A stretch of DNA of 64,000 nucleotides from Paenibacillus pasadenensis (GTDB lineage: Bacteria; Bacillota; Bacilli; Paenibacillales; Paenibacillaceae), in the NCBI RefSeq assembly GCF_023715725.1, contig NZ_JAMBOT010000009.1, positions 84,747 through 148,746 of the forward strand. The letters are read 5' to 3'. A program made the position numbers and the translations under genes. The notes beneath the pieces were generated by a model. That model saw only the letters and a program-made list of their open reading frames with translations, ran no database searches and had not been told where the DNA came from. This document shows positions 32,534 to 41,942 of the stretch, in pieces. Each line of letters begins with the position of its first letter. The first letter of the stretch is position 1.

Positions 32534-34181
32534 TTCTGGCCAGGTTAGGCGGCTGCATCCGGCATCAATGCTGTTTTTTTGCGCCAAAGGACTTAAGGAA
32601 ATGTACGGTTTTCTCCCGCTGATTCCGGTCATTGTGCTATGGGGGCCGCGCATGACCGGCTTCGAGATTAGCCGGTTTTGGCTTACGGTTGTGGCGGTCG
32701 GGCTTGCGCTGCTGCTGCTCGGGCTGACCTGCTGGCTGAGATGGAGCCGGTTCGGTTATGAAACGGAAGCATCGGCCATTCGAATTCAGCATGGAGTCTG
32801 GACGCGCCAGGAAATTTGGATTCAACGGGAACGAATCCAGTCCGTCGACACCACGCAAAACGTGGCGGAACGTCTATTCGGGCTTGTTCGGCTGCGAATC
32901 GAGACCGCAGGCGGAGGCGATAAGCCCGAGGCGGTGCTGCCGTCGCTGTCTGCCGCCGAGGCGCAACGAATTCAGCGGCTGCTCGGTTTTGCGGAGGAGG
33001 AGCAAGCCATTGGAGCTGCAGGCAGCAACGGACTAGCGTCCGTATTAGCAGAAGAGCCGCCAGCCGACGGCGCTGCAGGCCGTATTGCTTCTAATTCAGC
33101 CGAGTTCGTAGCGGGGACAGCCCATGCCAAGCAGGCTGATGGAGCGGAGGCGACGGCTGCATCCGGCAGACCAGGCGGGCCTGCCTCAGAGCCCGCTTCT
33201 GGAGCAGCAACTGCTTTCAGGGAGCCGGGAGCCTTTGCCGCGCTTAGTCTTGAGCCTGGCATGCTGTGGAAATACGCCTTCACCTCTTACAAAACGGGCG
33301 TCGCTTTTTTGCTTATCGCAGGTTTAGCTTCAAGAGCAGCCAACGAATGGTTCAAGGAGCTCGATCTTTGGGGGCTGCTTGAAAGCTGGTTCGGCAGCTC
33401 CTGGCTGCTGATCTCCTTGCCGATCGTATTCGTGCTATCCTGGGCGATCACGGCGCTCCAGCTGTTCAATGCCAACTACGGCTTCCGGATCGAGCGCAGA
33501 GGCACCAAGCTGAACGTGGAGAGAGGGCTGTTGGAGAAAAAGCGGCAGACCATCGACACCGAGCGGATTCAGGCGCTTCAGCTCGTTCAGTCGATGCTGC
33601 ACCGGCCTTTTGGATGGTACAGCGTGCGTGCCTGCATTGCGGGCAATCTGGATGAAAAGGATAAAAATTTTGTGCTTTTTCCAATTGTGCGCAGGGAGGA
33701 AGCACAGGAATTTTTGCAGCAATTTACGCCGTCGTTCCGCATTCCGAAAACATGGAGCACTCTAGGGCGCTCCGTCTGGCCGGCCTATGTCGGCGTGCCC
33801 GTGCTGATCGGCGCTCTTGTCGCAGCGCCTGGTGTGATTTGGCTTCCGGGGCCTTACCGCTGGTTATGCTTGCTGCTGCCTCTGCTGGCGCTCCTGCTCG
33901 GGGCTCTGGAGCAGCGGAATGCGGCTTGGTCCAGCTTGGAGGGGCAGGTCGCCATTCGGGATGGCAGTCTGCTGCAGGTGCAGACGCTCATTCCGAAGCA
34001 GCGGGTGCAATGGCGGCGAATGTCGCAATCCTGGCTGCAGCAGCGGCGCTCGCGGGCGAATCTGCGCATCAGTCTGACCGCAGGCAAAAACGAGCAGTCG
34101 TTCCGGCTGCGCCACGCTCCGGCGGAAGCCGTCGAGCGGCTGATGCGGGAAGCCGCTCCTTATAGGGGGCGGCATCTCTAA
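32523..34181 (+). CDS. ydbT: YdbT-like membrane protein with repeated PH domains
   Basis: 552 residues. Three hydrophobic helix pairs (about 20-70, 255-320 and 415-460) alternate with bPH_2-type domains, each containing the motif (R)QxIxxxRIQ(S/A)(V/L): RQEIWIQRERIQSVDT, KRQTIDTERIQALQL and IPKQRVQWRRMSQSWLQ. A long Ala/Gly/Glu-rich insertion (about 160-235) after the first PH domain looks disordered. Coupled to ydbS by an 11-bp overlap and ended by a strong terminator. Confidence 0.88.
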   Translation: MKSDSGQVRRLHPASMLFFCAKGLKEMYGFLPLIPVIVLWGPRMTGFEISRFWLTVVAVGLALLLLGLTCWLRWSRFGYETEASAIRIQHGVWTRQEIWIQRERIQSVDTTQNVAERLFGLVRLRIETAGGGDKPEAVLPSLSAAEAQRIQRLLGFAEEEQAIGAAGSNGLASVLAEEPPADGAAGRIASNSAEFVAGTAHAKQADGAEATAASGRPGGPASEPASGAATAFREPGAFAALSLEPGMLWKYAFTSYKTGVAFLLIAGLASRAANEWFKELDLWGLLESWFGSSWLLISLPIVFVLSWAITALQLFNANYGFRIERRGTKLNVERGLLEKKRQTIDTERIQALQLVQSMLHRPFGWYSVRACIAGNLDEKDKNFVLFPIVRREEAQEFLQQFTPSFRIPKTWSTLGRSVWPAYVGVPVLIGALVAAPGVIWLPGPYRWLCLLLPLLALLLGALEQRNAAWSSLEGQVAIRDGSLLQVQTLIPKQRVQWRRMSQSWLQQRRSRANLRISLTAGKNEQSFRLRHAPAEAVERLMREAAPYRGRHL

Positions 34182-34256
34182 CCAGTTCGGCTCGTTGAGC
34201 CGATAGCAGCGCCAACGATTTGTCTGCAGGAGCCGTCCAGCGTGTGCGGCCGCAAT

Positions 34257-34294
34257 AAAAAGGGAAGACGGGCTTGTTCCGTCTTCCCTTTTTA
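34257..34294. terminator. Bidirectional terminator between ydbT and the SgrR-like gene
   Basis: AAAAAGGGAAGACGG and CCGTCTTCCCTTTTT form a near-perfect stem with T tracts on both strands. Confidence 0.9.
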
Positions 34295-34306
34295 TTTGCC
34301 GCTCCA

Positions 34307-36151
34307 TTACGAACGGAGCTCCGTTGCTGCCAGCTCCGGCGCGGCAAGGCAGGTTTCCAGCCATACCTGCTTAAAATCGACCCAGCCAAGCCGATTGAGG
34401 CGTACGCCCTGCACGGACGGATGCAAATAGGTGCGAAGCTGCTGATGATGCAGGAAAATAATCGAGCCGTCATCCCGCAGCTGCTCCTCGACCTGCCTTA
34501 ATATTTGCCGCCGTGCGGCCGATTCCGGCGCCGCAAGCGCGGCGTCGATCCGCCCGGATATCCAGCGGTGCGTATCATCCGTAAGGTAGCTGTACAAAAT
34601 GCAGGCCTCATGCTCGTAAGCCTCGATCTCACAGACTTCGTCCTCCGCGATGACCAGTCTCCACATGGACAGGTCGGAATTGAGATGCCCGGTGCCGCAT
34701 ACTCCGGATACAAATTCGGCCTCCAGCGTAATGCCCCACTCGGCCAGCCGTTTTTGCATCCAGAGAATCTCATCCTTGTATTTGGGATCCGCAACGGTGC
34801 GGATCGGAGTGCCGTCATATTCGGCTTCCTTGAGCGCAGCGCGCAATCGCTCCGGACGAGGAGGCTCGGGCGTGCGAATCGCGCTCATTTCCGGCAGAAA
34901 TCCGTAGGCTGGCAAAGCCTGTTTTTTCCCCTGCAGCTCCGCAACCAGATCGGCGGGGTCAAGAATCATGCGCACAGCGCGCCGGAAAGCCTCCGACTGA
35001 TGCGGCCCTTGCTTGCGCAGATTCCAGCCAACCATGGCGCAGCCGTGGCAGACCTTCTGAATCGTCTGCCATTCCGCAGAAGGAGGCGTAAGCTCCGCAT
35101 CGTAGTAGATGCCGTCGCGAATACGCAGCATTCCGGGCTCGGCTTGCGGTTTGGCCGGAGTCTGGCATTCCTCGGGGATGATGACCATGTCGACGTAGTC
35201 GAGATAAGGACGCCCCCCGTAATACAGGTCATGCGCGCCAAGCTCGATACGGCTTGCCGTATTGGAGAGCAGGCGGAACGGGCCGGTGCCGCAAGGCTTT
35301 TTCCAGTAAGCCTCCTCCGCCATTCCGCCGAAGCTGTCCGGCAGCAGCGAAGCGCCGGTCGAGCAGACGAAGCGGTCAAAAATATAATTGGGACGGCTCA
35401 TCTTGAACCGTACGACATGCGGGCCGATAGCCTTGATTGCATCCACTCCGCGCATCAGCCAGCGATTCGCCCTCTGCTCCAGCAGCCGCTCGAACGTAAA
35501 TACGACATCCCGCGAGCTGAGCTCTTTTCCGTCATGAAAGAGGATTCCTTTTCGCAGAAAAAAAGTCCATTCCGTCGCATCCGCATTGACGCTCCAGTGA
35601 TGGGCGGCAGCGGGCACAATTCTCTGCTCTTCCTCGCTGTAACGGAGCAGGCGGTCGAACAGCTGCCGCATGAGATGGGAATCGAGCGCGTAGTTCACTT
35701 CCGCAGGGTCAAGGGTCTGCACCCCGGAGAGAATGGGGAACCGCAGCCTGTCGCTGGGCGCATCGTCGGGCTTCGCTTCTTTTTTGTAGCCGAATTGGCC
35801 GTCGAGCCACTCCAGAAAGCGCTCCTTGGCATCCGTGTTCCCCGCGTATTCGCCCATAAGCTCAAAGGAGGATTTATAATTGCCTTCCGTTGCCGTCTGC
35901 TGCAGCAGCTGAAACAAATAGTCTTCTTTTGGAGCGAAAAAGGAAATCTGAGACTTGTGCCCGCGCCCGCGGCCAGGCTTCCAAGCGATCAGCCCTTCCT
36001 GCACCAGGCGGCGGAGAATCAGCTTGGCGTTACGCGTGGTGCAGTATAGGGCGGCGGAGATGTCCTCCAGCGTCACCTCGACGGGCGACTCCAGCTCCGA
36101 GCTGCCCAAAAACCGGTCTAAAAGAGTCAAATACCGCTCGTTCGCATACAT
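34307..36151 (-). CDS. SgrR-family transcriptional regulator with solute-binding domain
   Basis: 614 residues. An N-terminal winged helix (about 5-70: VTLEDISAALYCTTRNAKLILRRLVQEGLIAWKPGRGRGHKSQISF) is fused to a type-5 extracellular-solute-binding-protein domain (about 140-600), including YSEEEQRIVPAAAHHWSVNADATEWTFFLRKGILFHDGKELSSRDVVFTF. There is no signal peptide, so the binding domain senses ligand in the cytoplasm, as in E. coli SgrR. The ligand is probably a peptide, sugar or similar; targets are unknown. It is divergent from a 60-residue small protein, a possible target. Confidence 0.88.
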   Translation of the reverse strand: MYANERYLTLLDRFLGSSELESPVEVTLEDISAALYCTTRNAKLILRRLVQEGLIAWKPGRGRGHKSQISFFAPKEDYLFQLLQQTATEGNYKSSFELMGEYAGNTDAKERFLEWLDGQFGYKKEAKPDDAPSDRLRFPILSGVQTLDPAEVNYALDSHLMRQLFDRLLRYSEEEQRIVPAAAHHWSVNADATEWTFFLRKGILFHDGKELSSRDVVFTFERLLEQRANRWLMRGVDAIKAIGPHVVRFKMSRPNYIFDRFVCSTGASLLPDSFGGMAEEAYWKKPCGTGPFRLLSNTASRIELGAHDLYYGGRPYLDYVDMVIIPEECQTPAKPQAEPGMLRIRDGIYYDAELTPPSAEWQTIQKVCHGCAMVGWNLRKQGPHQSEAFRRAVRMILDPADLVAELQGKKQALPAYGFLPEMSAIRTPEPPRPERLRAALKEAEYDGTPIRTVADPKYKDEILWMQKRLAEWGITLEAEFVSGVCGTGHLNSDLSMWRLVIAEDEVCEIEAYEHEACILYSYLTDDTHRWISGRIDAALAAPESAARRQILRQVEEQLRDDGSIIFLHHQQLRTYLHPSVQGVRLNRLGWVDFKQVWLETCLAAPELAATELRS

Positions 36152-36274
36152 GGGTCGGCCTCCTTATTGCGTGGGAAATGGCAAAAGAGGAAATGAGTTG
36201 AAGTGATTATACGCTTTTTATCCCTTTTTGCCCAGCTCATACTGATTATAGAGAGAAGGACGGAGGTTGAGACC

Positions 36275-36457
36275 ATGCAGGAGCACAACTATTTGGTTGA
36301 AAAGCTGACTGAGCTGCGTGAACGGGAGCTGCGCCAAAAAGCGTACTGGATGTGGGCGTTAAGCCAGAGAGAAGAGAAAGGCACAACAGCGTCTTGGAGA
36401 GCTCGTCTGGGCCGGGCTGCGGCGCGAGCAGCTGCACTTCTATCCCTTAAGCGATAA
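36275..36457 (+). CDS. Small basic protein of unknown function
   Basis: 60 residues starting MQEHNYLVEKL, with GGAGG 8 nt before the ATG. The first two thirds form a charged amphipathic helix (KLTELRERELRQKAYWMWALSQREEKG) and the tail is Arg/Ala-rich (RLGRAAARAAALL). No family recognised. It is divergent from the SgrR-like gene, with only about 120 bp between start codons, so regulation by that protein is possible but not shown. Confidence 0.6.
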   Translation: MQEHNYLVEKLTELRERELRQKAYWMWALSQREEKGTTASWRARLGRAAARAAALLSLKR

Positions 36458-36867
36458 TTATTAATTCTAAAAGCGAATCATTTATATTTTTTTACCGTAA
36501 ATCATATGGTCCTTTAGGTTGAGGGAGATATGATGTCTATACAACTGGACTGATTAATAATGTCGTAATTTATTATAATGGAAAACTCTATTTTACTCAT
36601 TTCCGATAAGGGATTGAAGTGAAAATGGAGTTTTTTATGTAACTTCATAGAATGATTTGTCCTCATTTTTGATAGGTCTTTATGGCCTGATCTTAAAAAA
36701 ACAAACCTGAAATCTTCTACTTGCTAGCAGAGTTGCAGTTCTTTATATTTTAACTCTGAAACATACAAAATTTACTATTCCAAGTAATGGGGAGGGTTTT
36801 AATTAATCCGCAGGTTTGACCGTAATGCCTGATAAACCGAATTCAACTTTTTTTAAAGAGGAGCTCC
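36458..36867. other. AT-rich leader region before the PI-PLC gene
   Basis: 410 bp clearly richer in A+T than its flanks. TATAAT at 36573-36578 is followed at once by a hairpin (AAAACTCTATTTT with AAAATGGAGTTTT, 36582-36636) running into T residues, so a short terminated transcript or an attenuator is possible. No ORF with a ribosome site was found. Confidence 0.5.
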
Positions 36868-39800
36868 ATGATGAAATTTAAAACTACAGCCGCACAAGCT
36901 CTAACCGTAGCCGCACTTGCAGCCGGACTTGCCGTTACGGGCGCCTCTACAGCGCATGCCGATTACAGCTCAACCTCCAACCGCAACTGGATGGAGCAGG
37001 TTAATCAAGTGAATCCGAATTTTAAAAATCTGAGCTTGCGCGATGTGATTCTGCCGGGCACGCATGATTCCGGCACCTCCCCCATCAACCCGAATTCCAA
37101 GATCGCTCCGGATCTTATTCCGCTGGTAATGAGGCCGTTTGTGCCTACCTCTTTTGTGGCCAAGCCGTCTCAGGCTCAGGAGATGAACGTTAAGGAGCAG
37201 CTGAACGCAGGAGTTCGCTATCTGGACCTTCGCGTAGGCGCCAACATTTATATGGAAGACGGCTACAAAGTAATTCGGGACGAAGAAAATTTGAAAACAA
37301 TGCACGGAGTGTACGGGGAAGACCTGGACCCGATTCTTCAAGCAACGAAAGATTTTTTGGAGCAGAATCAAAAAGAGGTTGTGGTTCTTGACTTCCAGCA
37401 TTTCTACTCCATGTCCCATGACGGATATGCCAGACTGCTCGGCAAGCTGGAGACGTATCTTGGGAGTATGATGGTGCCGAAGAGCTGGGGCGGATACGAA
37501 GAAAAAACGGTGACTGACGAAAACGGAAATTCCAAAATCGTTAAAAGTTATGATATCAGCAAACTGACGTTAGATACAATGTGGAAAAGCAACCGCAGGG
37601 TTATCGTGCTGTTTGGCTCGCACCATTATTGGAAGAGCGATTCGCTGACCGGGGATTTGAGCTTGCAGCATGATTACTGGAACGATGAAATGAAAGACGG
37701 CGATATCCCCGCCGATATTATGAATTCCTCTACCATTTGGAGCAGAAAAGAAGCGATGAATTCCAAATGGGTAAACACCGATAAGTCTTCCGATCTTAAA
37801 AAAGACATGGATGAAATCTCTGCTAATTCGGAAGCGGAAGACACCCGGTTTCATGTCATGCAAAATCTGCTGACTCCGCAATTTTATCTCGACAAGATGA
37901 AATACATGTTCATCCCAACTACAACGCCGGTTGATCCGCTTCCGCCAAGAATTGCGGATGTAGCCGGGGATGCCAATGATATCGCCATGAACGGTCTTCA
38001 GGGCCAATGGTACGACGAGAACAAAAAAATCCGTCCGGTCAACATCGTCATGATGGACATGTTCAATTGGACGGATGCCGTAAATGTAATCAAAAAGATA
38101 AACATGAGCCATCCTGACGCTTCCGGCACGGAAGAAGGCGTGTATGTTTATCAGCATCCCGATTATGCCGGCGCCTGGAATCGATTCCTGGGCGACGCCG
38201 AGAACCTCAGCAAGTTTAATGTCGGCGTGAACAGCATCACCTCGATGAAGATTGTCGGACCGTACAGCGTAGAGCTGTATAGCGGCGCTAACTTCACCGG
38301 CACCAAAACGGTTGTCCGCAACAATGTAGCCAACGCGTCGTTGACGCTGCCGGGAGTTAACGACAATGTCGGTTCGCTGCGCGTTGTCCGCGACGGCGAG
38401 GAAGAGGGCGTGTTCCTTTATGAGCATGGGAATTACGAGGGCAAACGAGTCCGGTTGACCGGCGACGATGCCGCGATGGCTCTGACTACGCTGGGCAACG
38501 ATGCCGCCTCTTCGATTCAAATCGTGGGCAACTACAGCGTCACCGCCTATGCGGACGGCAACTTTAGCGGCAGTGCAACGACGCTGACAAGCAGCGCGGC
38601 CTCGCTGCCTAGCGGCTGGAACGACCGGATCAGCTCCGTCAAAATCGTCGACCTGGCTCCAGAAGTGACAGCGGACAAGCGTTCCCTGGCAATTGGTTTC
38701 GGTGCGGGAGACGGTAAACAGAACGTAAAGCAAAATCTCGCCCTGCCGACAAGCGGCGCGCGCGGCACGGCCATTACTTGGACATCCAGCAACCCTGCTA
38801 TTATTTCCGCCTCGGGACAGGTAACGCGTCCTCTCAACGGAGATGTACTGGTGACGCTGACAGCTACCCTTGCCAAAGGCTCTATGAGAGATACCAAAAC
38901 CTTTACGGTGACGGTACTGGACGGAGCGAATGAAAAAGCGGTTGAACTGGATACGGCGGAGCTTAAAGTCGGTTTTAACGGCGGTGACACGGCTTCCAAT
39001 GTAAACCAAAGCCTTGTTCTTCCAACGGCAGGAGCACGCGGAACGGCAATTAGCTGGACTTCCAGCCGCGCGGATATCCTTGAACCAAACGGGAAATTAC
39101 ATGATAGAACGGGCGGGAATCTACCGATAACGCTGACGGCCACAATTAAAAAAGGCGGCGCTACGAGCACCAAAACGTTTAACGTGACGGTAATCGACAA
39201 GTCAACCCGGTTGGATGCCCAGGCGCTGGCAATCAGATATCTGAACGGCGATACGGCGGAAAGCATTAAGAGCAGCCAGATTGTCCTGCCGCGAAACGGA
39301 GCCAACGGCACGACGATTTTCTGGAGCTCCAGCGACCCGGCCATTATCTCCGACCAAGGAATCGTGACGCGTCAAACGGACGGCAGCCATACGGTTACGT
39401 TAACGGCGAAGCTGGTGAAATACGCTGGAACGGAACAGACAAAGACGTTTACCGTTACTGTCATCGATATTTCTCCTGAGCTGGACTCTTCGAGAATTTA
39501 TATTGGTTATACCAATCTGGATAACCCGGGAATGCTGTGGAACGATATTACACTGCCAACCAAGGGAGAGTACGGCTCTACGATTACATGGATGTCCAGC
39601 AATCCCGCTGTGCTGGATAACACAGGAAAAGTGACGGCTCCGGAAAGAGCGACCGATCCCGTCACGCTGCTTGCCATCGTAACGAAAGGAAACGCTTCGT
39701 TCACCAGATCCTATCAAATGAAGGTTGGGGATCTAGCGGCCCCGCTTGACGCTGAGGCGATTAAGATCGGGTATGCAAACGGTGAAGAATACAACACGAT

Positions 39801-40401
39801 TACGCAAAATATTACGCTGCCTACGGCGGGAGAGCGCGGCACAACGATTAGCTGGGCTTCGGACCGTCCGGATGTGCTTGCTGCGGACGGCACTGTAAAA
39901 CGGCCGCTAGGCGGGGATGTTACGGTTACGCTGGACGCTACTGTTACAGGCACCAGCAGTTATTTGACCAAAAGATTTCTTGTTGTCGTCCGGGGCATTT
40001 CAGCTACCATTAGCCTCCAGGCGGAAGACGCTCAGGAAGCCAGCATTGGCAAGCTCGGCACGGCCGGCTCCGGCTGGAAAGGCAGCGGCTTCTGGAACTT
40101 CGACAACGGCGAAGGCCATATCCGCTGGACGTTCGATGCTCCGGCCGACGGCAATTATGAGCTGAGCTTTGTTTATGCCAATGGCGGAACGGCCGGACGG
40201 TCAATGAGGCTGTGGCTGGATGGAACTGCTATTGACAATGCCTTCGCATTTGCTCCGACCGGTTCGTGGAATACGAATTGGAAGCAAGTGAAAAAAACCA
40301 TTTCGTTGTCCGCTGGGCAGCATACGTTCACGCTGGAAACGAGATCTCAAAGCGGGCCGAACCTGGACGAGGTAATCATTACCTCGGTTCCGGCGCAATA
40401 A
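36868..40401 (+). CDS. Secreted multidomain phosphatidylinositol-specific phospholipase C-like protein
   Basis: 1177 residues. A signal peptide ends near AHA-D32. A PI-PLC X-type catalytic domain (about 45-410) has the two catalytic histidines in LPGTHDSGT (His66) and MHGVYG (His146). Next come beta/gamma-crystallin-like repeats (about 420-600: GVYVYQHPDYAGAW, GVFLYEHGNYEGK, YADGNFSG), then five repeats of about 85-90 residues of a degenerate Ig-like type (600-1045), each with LPTxGxRGTxIxWxSSxP. A CBM6/35-like carbohydrate-binding domain (about 1048-1177) ends the protein. Predicted to cleave phosphoinositide or GPI-type lipids outside the cell. GAGGAG precedes the start. Confidence 0.85.
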   Translation: MMKFKTTAAQALTVAALAAGLAVTGASTAHADYSSTSNRNWMEQVNQVNPNFKNLSLRDVILPGTHDSGTSPINPNSKIAPDLIPLVMRPFVPTSFVAKPSQAQEMNVKEQLNAGVRYLDLRVGANIYMEDGYKVIRDEENLKTMHGVYGEDLDPILQATKDFLEQNQKEVVVLDFQHFYSMSHDGYARLLGKLETYLGSMMVPKSWGGYEEKTVTDENGNSKIVKSYDISKLTLDTMWKSNRRVIVLFGSHHYWKSDSLTGDLSLQHDYWNDEMKDGDIPADIMNSSTIWSRKEAMNSKWVNTDKSSDLKKDMDEISANSEAEDTRFHVMQNLLTPQFYLDKMKYMFIPTTTPVDPLPPRIADVAGDANDIAMNGLQGQWYDENKKIRPVNIVMMDMFNWTDAVNVIKKINMSHPDASGTEEGVYVYQHPDYAGAWNRFLGDAENLSKFNVGVNSITSMKIVGPYSVELYSGANFTGTKTVVRNNVANASLTLPGVNDNVGSLRVVRDGEEEGVFLYEHGNYEGKRVRLTGDDAAMALTTLGNDAASSIQIVGNYSVTAYADGNFSGSATTLTSSAASLPSGWNDRISSVKIVDLAPEVTADKRSLAIGFGAGDGKQNVKQNLALPTSGARGTAITWTSSNPAIISASGQVTRPLNGDVLVTLTATLAKGSMRDTKTFTVTVLDGANEKAVELDTAELKVGFNGGDTASNVNQSLVLPTAGARGTAISWTSSRADILEPNGKLHDRTGGNLPITLTATIKKGGATSTKTFNVTVIDKSTRLDAQALAIRYLNGDTAESIKSSQIVLPRNGANGTTIFWSSSDPAIISDQGIVTRQTDGSHTVTLTAKLVKYAGTEQTKTFTVTVIDISPELDSSRIYIGYTNLDNPGMLWNDITLPTKGEYGSTITWMSSNPAVLDNTGKVTAPERATDPVTLLAIVTKGNASFTRSYQMKVGDLAAPLDAEAIKIGYANGEEYNTITQNITLPTAGERGTTISWASDRPDVLAADGTVKRPLGGDVTVTLDATVTGTSSYLTKRFLVVVRGISATISLQAEDAQEASIGKLGTAGSGWKGSGFWNFDNGEGHIRWTFDAPADGNYELSFVYANGGTAGRSMRLWLDGTAIDNAFAFAPTGSWNTNWKQVKKTISLSAGQHTFTLETRSQSGPNLDEVIITSVPAQ

Positions 40402-40459
40402 TTTGAACGGAGAGGCAAAAACGGAATCCCGTTTTGTGCCTTGGCAATAGCTCTCAAAA

Positions 40460-40510
40460 GTCCTGTCTCTCGTTTACGGCCATGCGCCGCAGCGAGGGAC
40501 AGGCTTTTTA
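40460..40510 (+). terminator. Intrinsic terminator after the PI-PLC gene
   Basis: CCTGTCTCTCG pairs with CGAGGGACAGG, followed by CTTTTTA. Confidence 0.8.
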
Positions 40511-40650
40511 TGTTGTAAAAGTTTCATGCTGGATAGGATATCAGCCTTTTTCCGCAAGGCCAAGCCGTCGGCCCATACCGTCTGCGAGAGCGCTCCATAG
40601 ATTGATAGAACAGCTTGATAGCTGCAAATCGATTTAAAGGAGTGACGGGG

Positions 40651-41844
40651 ATGTTGGAATGGCATATGCTGCTGGTTGCGCTGCTTGCGGGAGCGGGCGG
40701 AATCTGGTGGCTGGCTGAGATAAGCAAAGGCTGGCTTGCAGAATGGGCGATGCCGGAGCATGAGCAGGGCGAGCTGATTGTTAAATTTCAGGAAGGGCTG
40801 ACTGCGGACGCCAAACACCGGATTCATAAACAATGCGCCTGCCGGGTAACAGAGGAAAAAAGCGGGACAGGCCAGCATATCGTCCGAGCCCAAAAAGGGC
40901 GGTGCAGCGCGCGTAAGCTCAAGGAACGGTATGACCAGTATCCCGAGGTAGAGTACGCCGAGCCGAACTATTGGTACCGGAGCTGCCTGGTGCCGCAGGA
41001 TTCCTACTATAACCTGCAATATGGCCCGAAGCTGATCGGGGCTGAGCAAGCATGGGATGTAACGACCGGCAGCGGAAAGGTTACTATTGCAGTTATCGAC
41101 ACGGGTATTGACGCTGCTCATCCGGACTTGGCAGGAAAGGTGCTTGAGGGCAGGAATTTTTCCGGACCGGCCCAGGATACGGCTGATCCGAACGGACATG
41201 GGACACATGTGTCCGGTATCGCCGCAGCGGAAATCAACAACGGGGTCGGCATTGCCGGCATTGCTCCGGGCGTACGGCTGCTGCCCGTGCGGGTTCTTGA
41301 CGCTGAAGGAAACGGGAAAATGCTAAACATTGCGGACGGGATACGTTACGCGGCTGATCGCGGAGCGCAGGTCATCAATCTGAGCCTGGGAGGTCCGGCG
41401 CGGTCTTCGACGCTACGGGCGGCTGTTCGTTACGCAGTAGCCAAAGGGGCGGTCGTCGTTGCTGCGGCCGGGAATACGGGATCTGCTGCCCCGGTTTATC
41501 CAGCTGCCTATGATGAGGTCATTGCAGTAGGCTCGATAGGCGAGACGGGGGCTCCATCGCCGTTTTCAGCGTATGGCTCGTGGGTTGATTTGGCAGCGCC
41601 GGGGGAGCATATTGTGTCTACGTATCTGTCCGGCAGTTACATGTATTCCAGCGGCACCTCCATGGCAGCGCCCCATGTGGCGGGGACGGCAGCGCTGCTG
41701 GCTGGCCTGGGTCTGACCGGAGCCGAAATTCGCAGCAAGCTTTTAACGACGGCAGACCGCTCAGTAGACCATGGTTCCAGCTGGCGGCAAGGGCGGGTCA
41801 ATGCCGGAAGGGCTGTTTCTGACGCTGCTTCCGAGCGGGGATGA
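40651..41844 (+). CDS. Subtilisin-like serine protease (S8 family)
   Basis: 397 residues. The catalytic triad is visible: Asp150 (AVIDTGID), His183 (NGHGTHVSG) and Ser336 (GTSMAAPHVAG), with oxyanion Asn in AAAGNTGS. A hydrophobic N-terminal helix (about 6-22) without an evident cleavage site is followed by an inhibitor-I9-like propeptide (GELIVKFQEGLTADAKHRIHKQ... to about 105), so it is exported or membrane-anchored. Two or three cysteines in the propeptide region are unusual for subtilisins. The ATG at 40651 follows AAGGAG. Confidence 0.94.
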   Translation: MLEWHMLLVALLAGAGGIWWLAEISKGWLAEWAMPEHEQGELIVKFQEGLTADAKHRIHKQCACRVTEEKSGTGQHIVRAQKGRCSARKLKERYDQYPEVEYAEPNYWYRSCLVPQDSYYNLQYGPKLIGAEQAWDVTTGSGKVTIAVIDTGIDAAHPDLAGKVLEGRNFSGPAQDTADPNGHGTHVSGIAAAEINNGVGIAGIAPGVRLLPVRVLDAEGNGKMLNIADGIRYAADRGAQVINLSLGGPARSSTLRAAVRYAVAKGAVVVAAAGNTGSAAPVYPAAYDEVIAVGSIGETGAPSPFSAYGSWVDLAAPGEHIVSTYLSGSYMYSSGTSMAAPHVAGTAALLAGLGLTGAEIRSKLLTTADRSVDHGSSWRQGRVNAGRAVSDAASERG

Positions 41845-41857
41845 CGACGGTTTTTCT

Positions 41858-41886
41858 TTGACTTTGTCAACGGCTGTCTTTACAAT
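41858..41886 (+). promoter_or_regulatory. Promoter of the SufR-like gene with dyad over the -35
   Basis: TTGACT (41858-41863) and TACAAT (41881-41886) are 17 bp apart. The -35 hexamer is part of a perfect 13-bp dyad, TTGACTTTGTCAA (41858-41870). Such overlap suggests a repressor site, most simply for the regulator encoded next. Confidence 0.65.
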
Positions 41887-41942
41887 CTGAAGAAAGAGCC
41901 GCGCCCCGCGGCAAAAACGCTAGCGACAAGGAGGGGAAACGA

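Noticed and set aside
37570..39009. Long minus-strand frame opposite the PI-PLC gene
   Set aside because: A consequence of GC-biased codon use in the repeat domains; there is no ribosome site and no family pattern.
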